In this document: positions 6,751 through 12,802 of the stretch, one piece after another
Layout of the letters: each line of letters starts with the position of its first letter
Position numbering within the stretch: the first letter of the stretch is position 1
Assembly: GCA_029240475.1 (NCBI GenBank)
Contig: JAREAF010000029.1
Location: forward strand, 1 to 13,297
Source: Rhodospirillales bacterium
GTDB taxonomy: Bacteria; Pseudomonadota; Alphaproteobacteria; JAREAF01
DNA length: 13,297 nt
Reading direction: 5' to 3'
Position numbers and translations under genes: made by a program
Notes under the pieces: generated by a model
Database searches by the model: none
What the model was told of the DNA's origin: nothing
What the model saw: the letters and a program-made list of their open reading frames with translations, nothing else

Positions 6751-8229
6751 ATGGAAGATGCGCGCGTGCGGCTGCCGGAGCTCCCCTTCGAGACCACCGA
6801 AACCCTCGAACCCCACTCGCCTGCGGGCGTCGGCTCGCTGGCTTGGATCGAGACGGTTCCAGGCCTGCCTTACTTCGTAACCGAGCGGGGCGAGGCCTGG
6901 CACCCGGTCGGGCACAACGATGCCATCGCCTGGCCCGAGCTCAACGGGCTGTTCCGGCGGCGGGACGTTGCCGGAGTGGAGCGGCATCTGCTGCGGCTCA
7001 AGGAGAGCGGCGTCACCTGCTTGCGGCTGATGCTGGAATATTGCCACCGCGAGCATCGCTACCTGGAGCGGCCGGTGGGGCGGTTCGTGCCGGCCATGGT
7101 TCAGCTTTGGGACGATCTGTTCGCCCTCTGCGAACGCGTGGGGCTGCGCATCCTGCTCACGCCGTTCGACACTTTCTTCACCTGGCAGCGGTGGAAAAAG
7201 CACCCTTACAACGACGCCAATGGGGGACCCTGCAGCAGCCCGACCCGGCTCCTCGTCTGCCGGAAGACGCGCGCGGCGATCAAGGCGCGCCTCGCCTTCG
7301 CGACTCAGCGCTGGGGCGCCAGCCCGTCCCTGTTCGCGTGGGACCTGTGGAACGAGATGCACCCCGCGATGGGCGAGCATTCAGCCGAGTGCTTTGCCGA
7401 TTACATCGAAGATGTCGGGCCATTCCTGCGCGCCCTGGAGCTGCGCCTCCACGGCCGGGCCCACCCCAAGACCGTCTCGATCTTCGCGCCGGAACTGGTG
7501 ACCAAGCCCTGGCTGGTCGACCCGATCTTCCGGCATGGCGCCCTCGATTTCGCCAATGTCCATCCCTATGAGGAGGGGACCATCGACGACCCGACCGACA
7601 CCGTGGGGCCGGCGATCAGCACGGGACAGCTGATGCGCGGGGCCGTGGCCGAAGCGCGCGACCTTCGCCCCGTCTTCGACTCCGAGCATGGGCCCATCCA
7701 CACCTTCAAGGATCGGCACAAGACGCTTCCGGAATCCTTCGACGACGAATATTTCCGCCACATGCAATGGGCGCATCTCGCCAGCGGCGGCGCGGGCGGC
7801 GGCATGCGCTGGCCCAATCGCAACCCGCATTGCCTGACGGCCGGTATGCGCCGGGCCCAAAGGGCGCTGACCGACTTCCTGCCGTTGGTGAACTGGACAC
7901 GTTTCCGGCGGCGCGGCCTCGAGGACGACGTGTCGGTCGACCGTCGCGAGATTGCCGTCTTCGCCTGCGGCGATGGCGAGCAGGCCGTGCTGTGGCTGCT
8001 CCGTACGGGCACGATCGGTGCTAACGGGATGCTGCGCGAGGACGCGGGGGCTTTGCGCGCAACCGTGAGGATCCGTGGGCTCGGTCCCGGGACCTATCGG
8101 GTCACGCCCTACGATACGCGCACGGGACGGACCCTCGCGGCCGATATGACCCGATGCGGCCCGGACGGCTCCGCCAGCTTCGCCGCGGAGGTCCGGACCG
8201 ACCTCGCCTTCGCGATCCGCAAGAGCTGA
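6751..8229 (+). CDS. GH5-like glycoside hydrolase
   Basis: The product is about 492 residues. Its central part is a TIM-barrel hydrolase of the GH5/clan A type: LKESGVTCLRLMLEY (83-97) is the early barrel strand, and LFAWDLWNEMHP (194-205) carries the Asn-Glu (201-202) acid/base pair. FANVHPYEE (267-275) holds the conserved His-x-Tyr strand, and PVFDSEHGP (307-315) supplies Glu312 as likely nucleophile. A C-terminal region of about 120 residues looks like a small beta domain. Such retaining enzymes cleave beta-glycosidic bonds, often in mannans or glucans; the substrate is not predictable here. Unlike most relatives there is no signal peptide. The start ATG 6751 lacks a clear Shine-Dalgarno site; TTG 6703 would add 16 residues without creating one. 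It is divergent from the glycan operon and could trim its product. Confidence 0.82.
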   Translation: MEDARVRLPELPFETTETLEPHSPAGVGSLAWIETVPGLPYFVTERGEAWHPVGHNDAIAWPELNGLFRRRDVAGVERHLLRLKESGVTCLRLMLEYCHREHRYLERPVGRFVPAMVQLWDDLFALCERVGLRILLTPFDTFFTWQRWKKHPYNDANGGPCSSPTRLLVCRKTRAAIKARLAFATQRWGASPSLFAWDLWNEMHPAMGEHSAECFADYIEDVGPFLRALELRLHGRAHPKTVSIFAPELVTKPWLVDPIFRHGALDFANVHPYEEGTIDDPTDTVGPAISTGQLMRGAVAEARDLRPVFDSEHGPIHTFKDRHKTLPESFDDEYFRHMQWAHLASGGAGGGMRWPNRNPHCLTAGMRRAQRALTDFLPLVNWTRFRRRGLEDDVSVDRREIAVFACGDGEQAVLWLLRTGTIGANGMLREDAGALRATVRIRGLGPGTYRVTPYDTRTGRTLAADMTRCGPDGSASFAAEVRTDLAFAIRKS

Positions 8230-8255
8230 GCCGGGCCGGGCGTCCGCGCTATCAT
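8227..8255 (+). promoter_or_regulatory. candidate promoter giving a leaderless transcript
   Basis: TATCAT at 8250-8255 matches the -10 consensus in five of six bases. The region 17 bases upstream (TGAGCC, 8227-8232) is a poor -35 box. A start 7-8 bases after the -10 box falls on the ATG at 8264, and no Shine-Dalgarno site lies before that ATG. Together these suggest a leaderless mRNA. Confidence 0.35.
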
Positions 8256-8263
8256 GCGCGCGC

Positions 8264-9055
8264 ATGACGCCGCTTCCGTTCCTTCATGTCGCGCAGGGCG
8301 ACACGGCCGCAGGGCTGCTGCTGCAGGCCACGCGGCATTTCGGCGTGCCCGGCGACGTTCAGCCGATCCGGGAAGATCTCAGCCATGGACCGCTCGGCGA
8401 TGGGCGCGCGCGCATGGCCTACATGAAGGCGTGCTGCAGGAACTTGGATCTGGATTTCGATCCAGACCCCCGCGCCGACGACACGGACCTGCAGTGGCGC
8501 TCCTTGCTGGAGCGGGTCGAACGCGAGCGGCCGGCAGCGGTTGCCGTCTGGCATTCCGACAATGCCGCCGACCACGTCTTCTTGCGGATGGCGGCCCACT
8601 GGCTGCGAGACTCGGGCGTGCCGCTCTGGGAGGTGATGGTGCCTCCGCGCGACGGAGACCACGGCGTTGCCATCTATGGTCCCGAGCGACTTGCGCCGAT
8701 GTTCGATCGACGTCGAGAGATCGGCGCGGAGGAAGTCCACTCCCTTGCGCTCGAATTCCTCGCCATTCAAGTCAGGCCGGAACCGGTGCGCCGCTTCGAT
8801 GGCGCGCAGCTGCACTTCCGTCCGATCGACGCCTACGACGACGAAATCCTAGGCGTCGTCCGCCCGGACTGGCGGCTGGCCGCGCAGGTCATCGCGGATC
8901 TGTGGGCTGCTTGGGACGACGGCCGCAATTGGATCACGGACGTCTTCGTTGCGTCTCGCCTGTCGGCTCTGATCGACGCCGGGCGACTCGAGGCGCAAGG
9001 GAGCCGAGTCAGTGTCCGGAGTTATCAGGTTCGGCTCTCGGACCATGCCGGTTAA
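8264..9055 (+). CDS. DUF1835/DUF3658 domain protein
   Basis: This is a 263-residue soluble protein. The N terminus, LHVAQGDTAAGLLLQA (7-22), followed by IREDLSHGPLGDG, is the DUF1835 pattern (a His-x-x-x-Gly-Asp start, then the acidic 'EDLS.GP' turn). AVWHSDNAADHVFLRM continues that domain. The C-terminal part, from YDDEILGVVRPDWRLAAQVI onward to the tryptophan-rich 'LWAAWDDG', fits DUF3658, the usual partner domain. The function of this domain pair is unknown. There is no signal peptide or membrane segment. It lies 34 bases after the hydrolase gene, and its end overlaps the next gene by 11 bases, so the two are probably co-translated. The family assignment is from pattern recognition; no catalytic residue can be named. 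Confidence 0.8.
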   Translation: MTPLPFLHVAQGDTAAGLLLQATRHFGVPGDVQPIREDLSHGPLGDGRARMAYMKACCRNLDLDFDPDPRADDTDLQWRSLLERVERERPAAVAVWHSDNAADHVFLRMAAHWLRDSGVPLWEVMVPPRDGDHGVAIYGPERLAPMFDRRREIGAEEVHSLALEFLAIQVRPEPVRRFDGAQLHFRPIDAYDDEILGVVRPDWRLAAQVIADLWAAWDDGRNWITDVFVASRLSALIDAGRLEAQGSRVSVRSYQVRLSDHAG

Positions 9056-9737
9056 CCCGTCTTTCAAGAGCTCGATCCCGCCGGGCGCCCGGCCGCGCAT
9101 CGTCCGGCGGCACCCCAGCGGAGCCAAGGAGCGCGCCGACTATCTGCTCGCCGGAGCGGTCGTTGGCTATCGGCTCTATGACGAGCGCGGCGTGCTGATC
9201 TTCGATTGCGGGCTCAGGCACGGGAAGCCGCATGGCATCGCCTGGCGCTTGGACGAACCGGGACAGGTGCTGTCGGCGACGCCGTACAAGCACGGGCTGG
9301 AGCACGGCCTCGCCCGCCAGTGGTCGAGCGACGGGCGGCGCCGGATCGGCTCCTACCGCATGCGCAACGGCACCGGCATCGACCTGTGGTGGCAGGAGAC
9401 CTTTACTGACCCGCCCCGCGCATACCTGGCCGAGGTCCGTTTCGTCGCCGCAGGACAGCTTCACGGTTTCGAATGGTGGGTGAACGAGGACCAGATCTCC
9501 GTCTATGAGGAGCGCCATTGGCGCCACGGCCAGCTGCACGGCATCGAGCGCGAGTGGACCGGCAACGGAGCCCTTCGGCGCGGCTTCCCCCGGTTCTTCG
9601 TCGCCGGGGAGCGGGTGACCAGGCGAATCTACGAGCGCGCTCGTGCAAAGGACCAATCGCTTCCGCCCTACCGCGCCGCCGAGGACCGCAATCGCCGCAC
9701 CTTCCCGCCGGAGATTGCGCGCCGTCTCACCCCCTGA
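9045..9737 (+). CDS. MORN/YwqK-type repeat protein
   Basis: The product is about 230 residues with several imperfect repeats of about 22-25 residues built on a basic-G-x-x-H-G-x-x-x-x-W/aromatic core: RHGKPHGIAWRLD, KHGLEHGLARQW, RNGTGIDLWW, AGQLHGFEWW and RHGQLHGIEREW. Each is preceded by a short strand such as YRLYDERGVLIF. This is the MORN variant found in YwqK-type and related proteins, which form extended beta sheets and usually bind partners. YwqK homologs are annotated as antitoxins next to nucleases in Bacillus, but no toxin-like gene is visible here. The start is taken as ATG 9045, which overlaps the DUF1835 gene by 11 bases; GTG 9012 is an alternative with a 44-base overlap. Neither has a strong ribosome-binding site. 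The C-terminal 45 residues are basic and outside the repeats. Confidence 0.7.
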   Translation: MPVNPSFKSSIPPGARPRIVRRHPSGAKERADYLLAGAVVGYRLYDERGVLIFDCGLRHGKPHGIAWRLDEPGQVLSATPYKHGLEHGLARQWSSDGRRRIGSYRMRNGTGIDLWWQETFTDPPRAYLAEVRFVAAGQLHGFEWWVNEDQISVYEERHWRHGQLHGIEREWTGNGALRRGFPRFFVAGERVTRRIYERARAKDQSLPPYRAAEDRNRRTFPPEIARRLTP

Positions 9738-9839
9738 CAGGAGCCCGCAAAGCGAAAATCGTTAATGCCGGCTCGTCCCTGCGCGCCCAACACGACCGAG
9801 GAAGCCGGCCACTCTGAGGAAGTTAGCCGGAAGATATGG

Positions 9840-9868
9840 TTAATCTGTCCGCATTATTTCGATAGTAT
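9840..9868 (+). promoter_or_regulatory. candidate promoter upstream of the PhyH-family gene
   Basis: TTAATC (9840-9845) and TAGTAT (9863-9868) are 17 bases apart. They lie in the most AT-rich part of the roughly 300-base spacer between the MORN-type gene and the dioxygenase gene. The rest of that spacer shows only a 7-base inverted repeat (9767-9773 with 9803-9809) and a short possible reading frame at 9904. Confidence 0.35.
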
Positions 9869-9903
9869 TCGCGCGCTGGGGAGCATCCGCCGACAGGTTC
9901 ATC

Positions 9904-10032
9904 ATGCGGCAGAATTGCTCCGCCGGCGCGGCTGCGCTTAACAGCGAGCGCGCCCGATCATCGCTCCCGGACCTGAGCGCCCACTCGTTTATTTCCCAGC
10001 CGTCCGGACCGGACCACGCGCGGTTCCGCTAG
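9904..10032 (+). CDS. possible 42-residue leader ORF
   Basis: ATG 9904 opens 42 codons that close with TAG at 10030-10032, two bases before the ATG of the dioxygenase gene. It starts 35 bases after the candidate -10 box. Only a weak AGG lies 7 bases upstream of its ATG. The peptide starts MRQNCSAGAAAL and resembles nothing I know. The larger gene lacks its own Shine-Dalgarno site, so coupling to this frame is conceivable. A chance open frame is as likely. Confidence 0.2.
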   Translation: MRQNCSAGAAALNSERARSSLPDLSAHSFISQPSGPDHARFR

Positions 10033-10034
10033 TC

Positions 10035-10985
10035 ATGCTGGAATATGCGCGGCTGGTGCCGGGGCGGGGCTTTCGCCCCGTCAACTCGGCTCTCTACTAT
10101 GGTCATCGATTGATGGCTCACGGCCAAAGCCGGCGCCGCGTCGGGGACCTGATCGCTTCGATCATCGAGTCCAGGCGCCCGCGAATTGAACGCGATGTAG
10201 CGTGCGACCTGGCCGATCTACGGCTGGAAGGCCTCCATCCGATCGGCAGGGTTCTTGATAAGGCCCGGCTTGACGCGATTCACGATTACCTGCGCGACAA
10301 GGACGCCGTTGGTTATGCAGGCGGCAGCTTCCGCATGGACCGGAGCCGAGCGGCAAGCGGGATGTTCGCCTATCCGCTTCCGACCATCTTGCGCTGTCCG
10401 CATCTGCTGGCGCTTGCCAACCATCCGGCCGTTCTGTCGATGGCTTCGGCCTACCTAGGATGCACACCGACGATCTCCAGCCTCGGACTTCGCTGGTCCT
10501 TTCCCGGAAACGACGCTGCCGACGTCCAGCACTTTCATCGCGACCTGGATGACTGGCGATTCCTGAAGCTCTTCGTCTATTTGACGGATGTCGATGCCGC
10601 CTCCGGACCGCACGTATTTGTGCGCGGGACGCACCTGACCTCCGGCGGCCTCTTTTCGCGGCTGTATGAGCGCGGCCAGATCGAGCGGATCTGGGGACGC
10701 CAGAGCGTCTGCACGATCGTGGGCCAGCAAGGAACCAGCTTCATCGCCGACACCTACGGTCTCCATTGCGGAGTCGTGCCGATCGCCCGGCCGCGGCTGA
10801 TCTTCGAGGTGCAATACTCGCTGCTCCCGGTGTTTGCGTTCATCTACAAACCGGTAAGGATGGACGTCCCTCAGCCGGTGAACCCGTATATCAACCGGCT
10901 GATCCTGCACCGCGCGTCGATCGCGCAGACCGCCTCCCCTCGTCGGTGGTCGCATCGACTCTCGCCTCGCCTCGGCAGCGAATAA
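10035..10985 (+). CDS. phytanoyl-CoA dioxygenase (PhyH) family Fe(II)/2-oxoglutarate oxygenase
   Basis: This 316-residue protein has the facial triad of non-haem iron oxygenases. HFHRDLDDW (166-174) gives His168 and Asp170, and DTYGLHCGVVPIARPRLIF (239-257) gives the distal His244 and an arginine (252 or 254) placed to bind 2-oxoglutarate. Between them lie FLKLFVYLTDVDAASGPHVFV and RGTH, the standard PhyH double-stranded-helix core. Such enzymes hydroxylate or halogenate small molecules, lipids or carrier-bound substrates. The HxD form (not HxA/G) points to hydroxylation, but the substrate cannot be deduced. The N-terminal 60 residues precede the domain and have no signal peptide. ATG 10035 is used although it lacks a Shine-Dalgarno site. 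The gene stands alone, with spacers of about 300 and 115 bases on its sides. Confidence 0.85.
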   Translation: MLEYARLVPGRGFRPVNSALYYGHRLMAHGQSRRRVGDLIASIIESRRPRIERDVACDLADLRLEGLHPIGRVLDKARLDAIHDYLRDKDAVGYAGGSFRMDRSRAASGMFAYPLPTILRCPHLLALANHPAVLSMASAYLGCTPTISSLGLRWSFPGNDAADVQHFHRDLDDWRFLKLFVYLTDVDAASGPHVFVRGTHLTSGGLFSRLYERGQIERIWGRQSVCTIVGQQGTSFIADTYGLHCGVVPIARPRLIFEVQYSLLPVFAFIYKPVRMDVPQPVNPYINRLILHRASIAQTASPRRWSHRLSPRLGSE

Positions 10986-11025
10986 CGGCTGGATCAACGC
11001 GGCGTGTCTGCTAAGCTTCCGAGCA

Positions 11026-11059
11026 GCGGGTCCGCCTCGATGTGAGCCCGCGGACCCGC
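11026..11059. repeat. 10-base perfect inverted repeat, possible terminator or operator
   Basis: GCGGGTCCGC (11026-11035) and GCGGACCCGC (11050-11059) are exact reverse complements around a 14-base loop. The repeat lies 40 bases after the dioxygenase stop and 41 before the next ATG. There is no T-run after it on either strand, so it is not a standard intrinsic terminator. It could be a transcript hairpin or a protein-binding site. Confidence 0.5.
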
Positions 11060-11100
11060 ATCGGCTCTCATTTAAGTCACCTCTGCGGCAGGAGGGCGAC

Positions 11101-11709
11101 ATGGCGGCGAGCGTGCGGGAGGCGGTCGGCGTCTTCCATAGCGAAACCAGTCTCGAATCGGCCGTCGATCACCTGCTTGTGTGCGGCTTCGATCGGGCTG
11201 ACCTCAGCATTCTGGCCGGCCACGAGACCATAGAGCGGGAGCTCGGCCACAAGTACGAGCGGATTGCGGATTTGGAAGACGATCCGCACGTTCCGCGCCT
11301 GGCCTATGCCGACATTCATTCGCGCAACGAAGGCAAGGCATCGATGATCGGAGCCCTTGCCTATGTCGGCGCCATTGCGGCCACGGGCATGGTGGTTGCC
11401 TCGGGCGGCACCCTCGCATTGGCGATCGCCGCCGCGGCCATGGCCGGGGGAGGCGGAGGCATGATCGGAGCCTTCCTCGCCCGGAACATGGGAGCGCGCC
11501 ATGCGAGATGGCTGCAGCAGCAGCTGGATGAGGGCGGCCTGCTCCTGTGGGTCAGGGTGGCCAATGAGAACAGCGAGCGCTGCGCGCTCGAAGCCCTGAA
11601 AAGATACTCCGCCGATGACGTCCATGTGCATGAGCTGCCGGTGGCGGCTCACCTGCTCGAGGGCGGCCAATCGCGCAAGCTGAGCTTCATGGAGAGGCTC
11701 GGCCTCTGA
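11101..11709 (+). CDS. YflT-like general stress protein with membrane/glycine-zipper segment
   Basis: This 202-residue protein begins with VGVFHSETSLESAVDHLLVC (9-28) and GFDRADLSILAG, the pattern of the YflT/general stress protein 17M domain, in which a short beta-alpha unit precedes an 'advance in residue' Asp/Ser stretch. Residues 81-130 form two hydrophobic segments rich in Ala and Gly (AIAATGMVVASGG and AAAMAGGGGGMIGAF), likely a membrane hairpin or glycine zipper. The C-terminal half, LLLWVRVANENSERCALEAL, looks like a second copy of the same alpha/beta unit. The role is unknown; relatives are stress-induced in Bacillus. ATG 11101 is supported by AGGAGG five bases upstream, the best ribosome-binding site among the plus-strand genes here. 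It precedes an envelope lipoprotein gene by 275 bases, so both may serve envelope stress. Confidence 0.75.
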   Translation: MAASVREAVGVFHSETSLESAVDHLLVCGFDRADLSILAGHETIERELGHKYERIADLEDDPHVPRLAYADIHSRNEGKASMIGALAYVGAIAATGMVVASGGTLALAIAAAAMAGGGGGMIGAFLARNMGARHARWLQQQLDEGGLLLWVRVANENSERCALEALKRYSADDVHVHELPVAAHLLEGGQSRKLSFMERLGL

Positions 11710-11720
11710 GGCCGTTGCTT

Positions 11721-11763
11721 AGACGGACGCCAGCGCATCCATGCCCTCGATCCGTCTCTGGCG
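11721..11763. repeat. two interlocked inverted repeats (competing hairpins)
   Basis: AGACGGA (11721-11727) pairs exactly with TCCGTCT (11751-11757). The adjoining CGCCAG (11728-11733) pairs exactly with CTGGCG (11758-11763). The arms alternate, so the two stems exclude each other in RNA. They lie 11 bases after the stop of the stress-protein gene. No T-run follows. Confidence 0.5.
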
Positions 11764-11793
11764 CGGGCGGGCAAGTCCTGCTGGCAAGTCACG

Positions 11794-11823
11794 TTGCCTT
11801 TCACGACAAATCTCTAATATTCT
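11794..11823 (+). promoter_or_regulatory. weak promoter candidate for the lipoprotein gene
   Basis: TTGCCT (11794-11799) is followed by an AT-rich stretch with TAATAT (11815-11820, spacing 15) and TATTCT (11818-11823, spacing 18). Both spacings are off the optimum. It would leave a leader of about 150 bases that includes the palindrome at 11880-11917. The rest of the 275-base spacer holds no gene that I can support. Confidence 0.25.
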
Positions 11824-11879
11824 AGGCGAATCAGATCCGCTTCCCATCGACCGGCCCGTTCGGGCGCGTGATCAGGGCA

Positions 11880-11917
11880 AGGCGTTCTGCGGAGGTCTGC
11901 CGCGTTCCAGAACGCCT
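11880..11917. repeat. three-half-site palindrome upstream of the lipoprotein gene
   Basis: AGGCGTTCTG (11880-11889) and CAGAACGCCT (11908-11917) are exact reverse complements. The right arm also forms its own palindrome, GCGTTC-CA-GAACGC (11902-11915). So the half-site GCGTTC occurs three times in 38 bases, twice forward and once reversed. It is a plausible regulator-binding site or leader hairpin 68 bases before the lipoprotein ATG. It does not fit the alphaproteobacterial LexA spacing. Confidence 0.5.
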
Positions 11918-11984
11918 CCTGAACTTTAACCCCGGCTTAGAAGCTGGGCGGTATATGGGCGCGAGCGTGTTGGGGGAGGTCTTC

Positions 11985-12443
11985 ATGCGCCGGTTCGCAG
12001 CACTGTCATTGGCCATTGCCCTGCTCACCTCAGCCTGCGGGAGCAGCACAGGAGACCGCGCCGCCTCAGGCGCGGGCATCGGAGCGGGCGTCGGCGCGGC
12101 GGTCGGGGCAGTGACGGGCCTGTCGATCCTCGAAGGAGCGGTAATCGGCGCGGCGGCCGGCGGACTGCTCGGCGGGCTCACGAGCGAGGATACGATCAAT
12201 CTGGGCGACCCGATCTGGGCGGACAAGGAACAGCCCGCCAATACCAGCGCGGTCACGCGGGTACAGGCCGGCCTCACGCAGCTCGGCTACAATCCCGGCC
12301 CGATCGACGGGGTCATGGGACAGCGGACGAAAACCGCCATCGAAAGCTACCAGCGCGATCACAACCTGCCCGTCGACGGCCGGCCCACGCTCGAGTTGGC
12401 CAGTCACATGGACCAGCAGTTGAAGGTGGCGCAGCAGAACTGA
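11985..12443 (+). CDS. glycine-zipper lipoprotein with peptidoglycan-binding domain
   Basis: The 152-residue precursor starts MRRFAALSLAIALLTSACGS: two arginines, a hydrophobic stretch and the lipobox LTSAC with Cys18 as the lipidated residue. Residues 29-64 are a glycine zipper with repeated GxxxG spacing (AGIGAGVGAAVGAVTG, then GAVIGAAAGGLLGG). Residues about 90-141 are a PG_binding_1 domain: VTRVQAGLTQLGYNPGPIDG, then GQRTKTAIESYQRDHNLPVDG. It should be anchored in the outer (or inner) membrane by lipid and hold peptidoglycan through the C-terminal domain, an envelope-tethering role inferred from the domains. ATG 11985 has GGGAGG about 5 bases upstream; the frame stays open further 5' to GTG 11868 but a start there would bury the signal peptide. 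Confidence 0.88.
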   Translation: MRRFAALSLAIALLTSACGSSTGDRAASGAGIGAGVGAAVGAVTGLSILEGAVIGAAAGGLLGGLTSEDTINLGDPIWADKEQPANTSAVTRVQAGLTQLGYNPGPIDGVMGQRTKTAIESYQRDHNLPVDGRPTLELASHMDQQLKVAQQN

Positions 12444-12555
12444 ACCCTCCCCCGCGCCTTCGGCTGACCCGCGGACCCTCAGACCGGTGCGTCCCGGGCC
12501 GCGCCTACGCGTGGGGCCGTGTTCTTCTTGATCGACCTCGTAGGCTCCCGATTGA

Positions 12556-12620
12556 CGAGGCCGGATGAAGATGACCTTCGCCAGCCTTAGTGGTGACGGG
12601 GTCATGATCGTCCGGCCTCG
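12556..12620. repeat. long imperfect hairpin next to the tRNA-Pro 3' end
   Basis: Three nested stems are visible. CGAGGCCGGA (12556-12565) pairs with TCCGGCCTCG (12611-12620), ATGACC (12571-12576) with GGTCAT (12600-12605), and TCGCCA (12578-12583) with TGGTGA (12591-12596) with one G·U pair. A 7-base loop (12584-12590) caps it, and the internal loop of 5 by 5 bases is symmetric. It lies 8 bases past the mature tRNA 3' end. On the tRNA strand a CTTTTT run precedes it, so the T-run is on the wrong side for a terminator hairpin. Confidence 0.6.
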
Positions 12621-12628
12621 GAAAAAGA

Positions 12629-12705
12629 TGGTCGGAGCGGCGGGATTTGAACCCACGACCCCCAGACCCCCAGTCTGGTGCGCTACCAGGCTGCGCTACG
12701 CTCCG
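12629..12705 (-). tRNA. tRNA-Pro (anticodon GGG), CCA encoded
   Basis: The 77-base minus-strand gene folds as a complete cloverleaf: acceptor CGGAGCG with CGCTCCG, D stem GCGC/GCGC, anticodon stem CCAGA/TCTGG around the loop CTGGGGG (anticodon GGG after T33), a five-base variable loop, and T stem GTGGG/CCCGC with TTCAAAT in the loop. ACCA ends the gene, so discriminator A and the CCA tail are encoded. It reads proline codons CCC and CCU. It lies downstream of the MerR-type gene, the usual alphaproteobacterial place, and tRNA-Pro 3' ends are common integration sites. I found no second copy of its 3' end in the window. Confidence 0.97.
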
Positions 12706-12724
12706 ACGCTGATCGGGGGCGGAA

Positions 12725-12746
12725 GACGCCCCTCCTGGCGGGCGTC
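12725..12746 (-). repeat. 7-base-stem hairpin in the tRNA leader
   Basis: GACGCCC (12725-12731) and GGGCGTC (12740-12746) are exact reverse complements with an 8-base loop. The repeat begins directly after the -10 box, so it spans the expected transcription start and the early 5' leader of the tRNA transcript. It may mark a processing hairpin or an operator. Confidence 0.45.
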
Positions 12747-12775
12747 TATATAAACCCTGGAGCCCGGCAGGGCAA
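12747..12775 (-). promoter_or_regulatory. promoter of tRNA-Pro
   Basis: On the minus strand TTGCCC (12775-12770) and TATATA (12752-12747) are separated by exactly 17 bases. The start would lie near 12740, about 35 bases before the mature tRNA 5' end. Position, spacing and the AT-rich -10 box make this the best supported promoter of the window. Confidence 0.6.
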
Positions 12776-12776
12776 C

Positions 12777-12793
12777 GCCGCGGGTCCCGCGGC
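12777..12793 (-). terminator. GC-rich palindrome after the MerR gene, possible terminator
   Basis: GCCGCGGG and CCCGCGGC flank a single central base, making an almost perfect 17-base palindrome 10 bases beyond the MerR-type stop codon. It could fold as a 6-base stem with a 5-base loop in the transcript. No T-run follows, so termination is only suggested by position. It directly precedes the tRNA promoter. Confidence 0.35.
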
Positions 12794-12802
12794 TTCGCCC
12801 GC

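Noticed and set aside
6105..7571. Plus-strand frame of 488 codons over the operon promoter region and the hydrolase gene.
   Set aside because: Arg/Ala/Pro-rich shadow translation overlapping two recognised genes.
11880..11917. LexA-type GTTC-N7-GTTC box.
   Set aside because: The two GTTC copies are 16 bases apart, not 7.
11920..11945. EcfG-type general stress promoter (GGAAC-N16-17-CGTT) before the lipoprotein gene.
   Set aside because: TGAAC is present but no CGTT follows at the proper distance.
1769..12705. A complete genomic island between the integrase fragment and tRNA-Pro.
   Set aside because: No repeat of the tRNA 3' end was found near the integrase fragment, no other mobility gene is present, and the fragment is 10 kb from the tRNA.
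12565..12753. Plus-strand reading frame of 62 codons across the tRNA with GFEPTTPRPPVWCATRLRYAP.
   Set aside because: This is the antisense translation of tRNA-Pro, a well-known spurious protein in databases; the tRNA explains the sequence.
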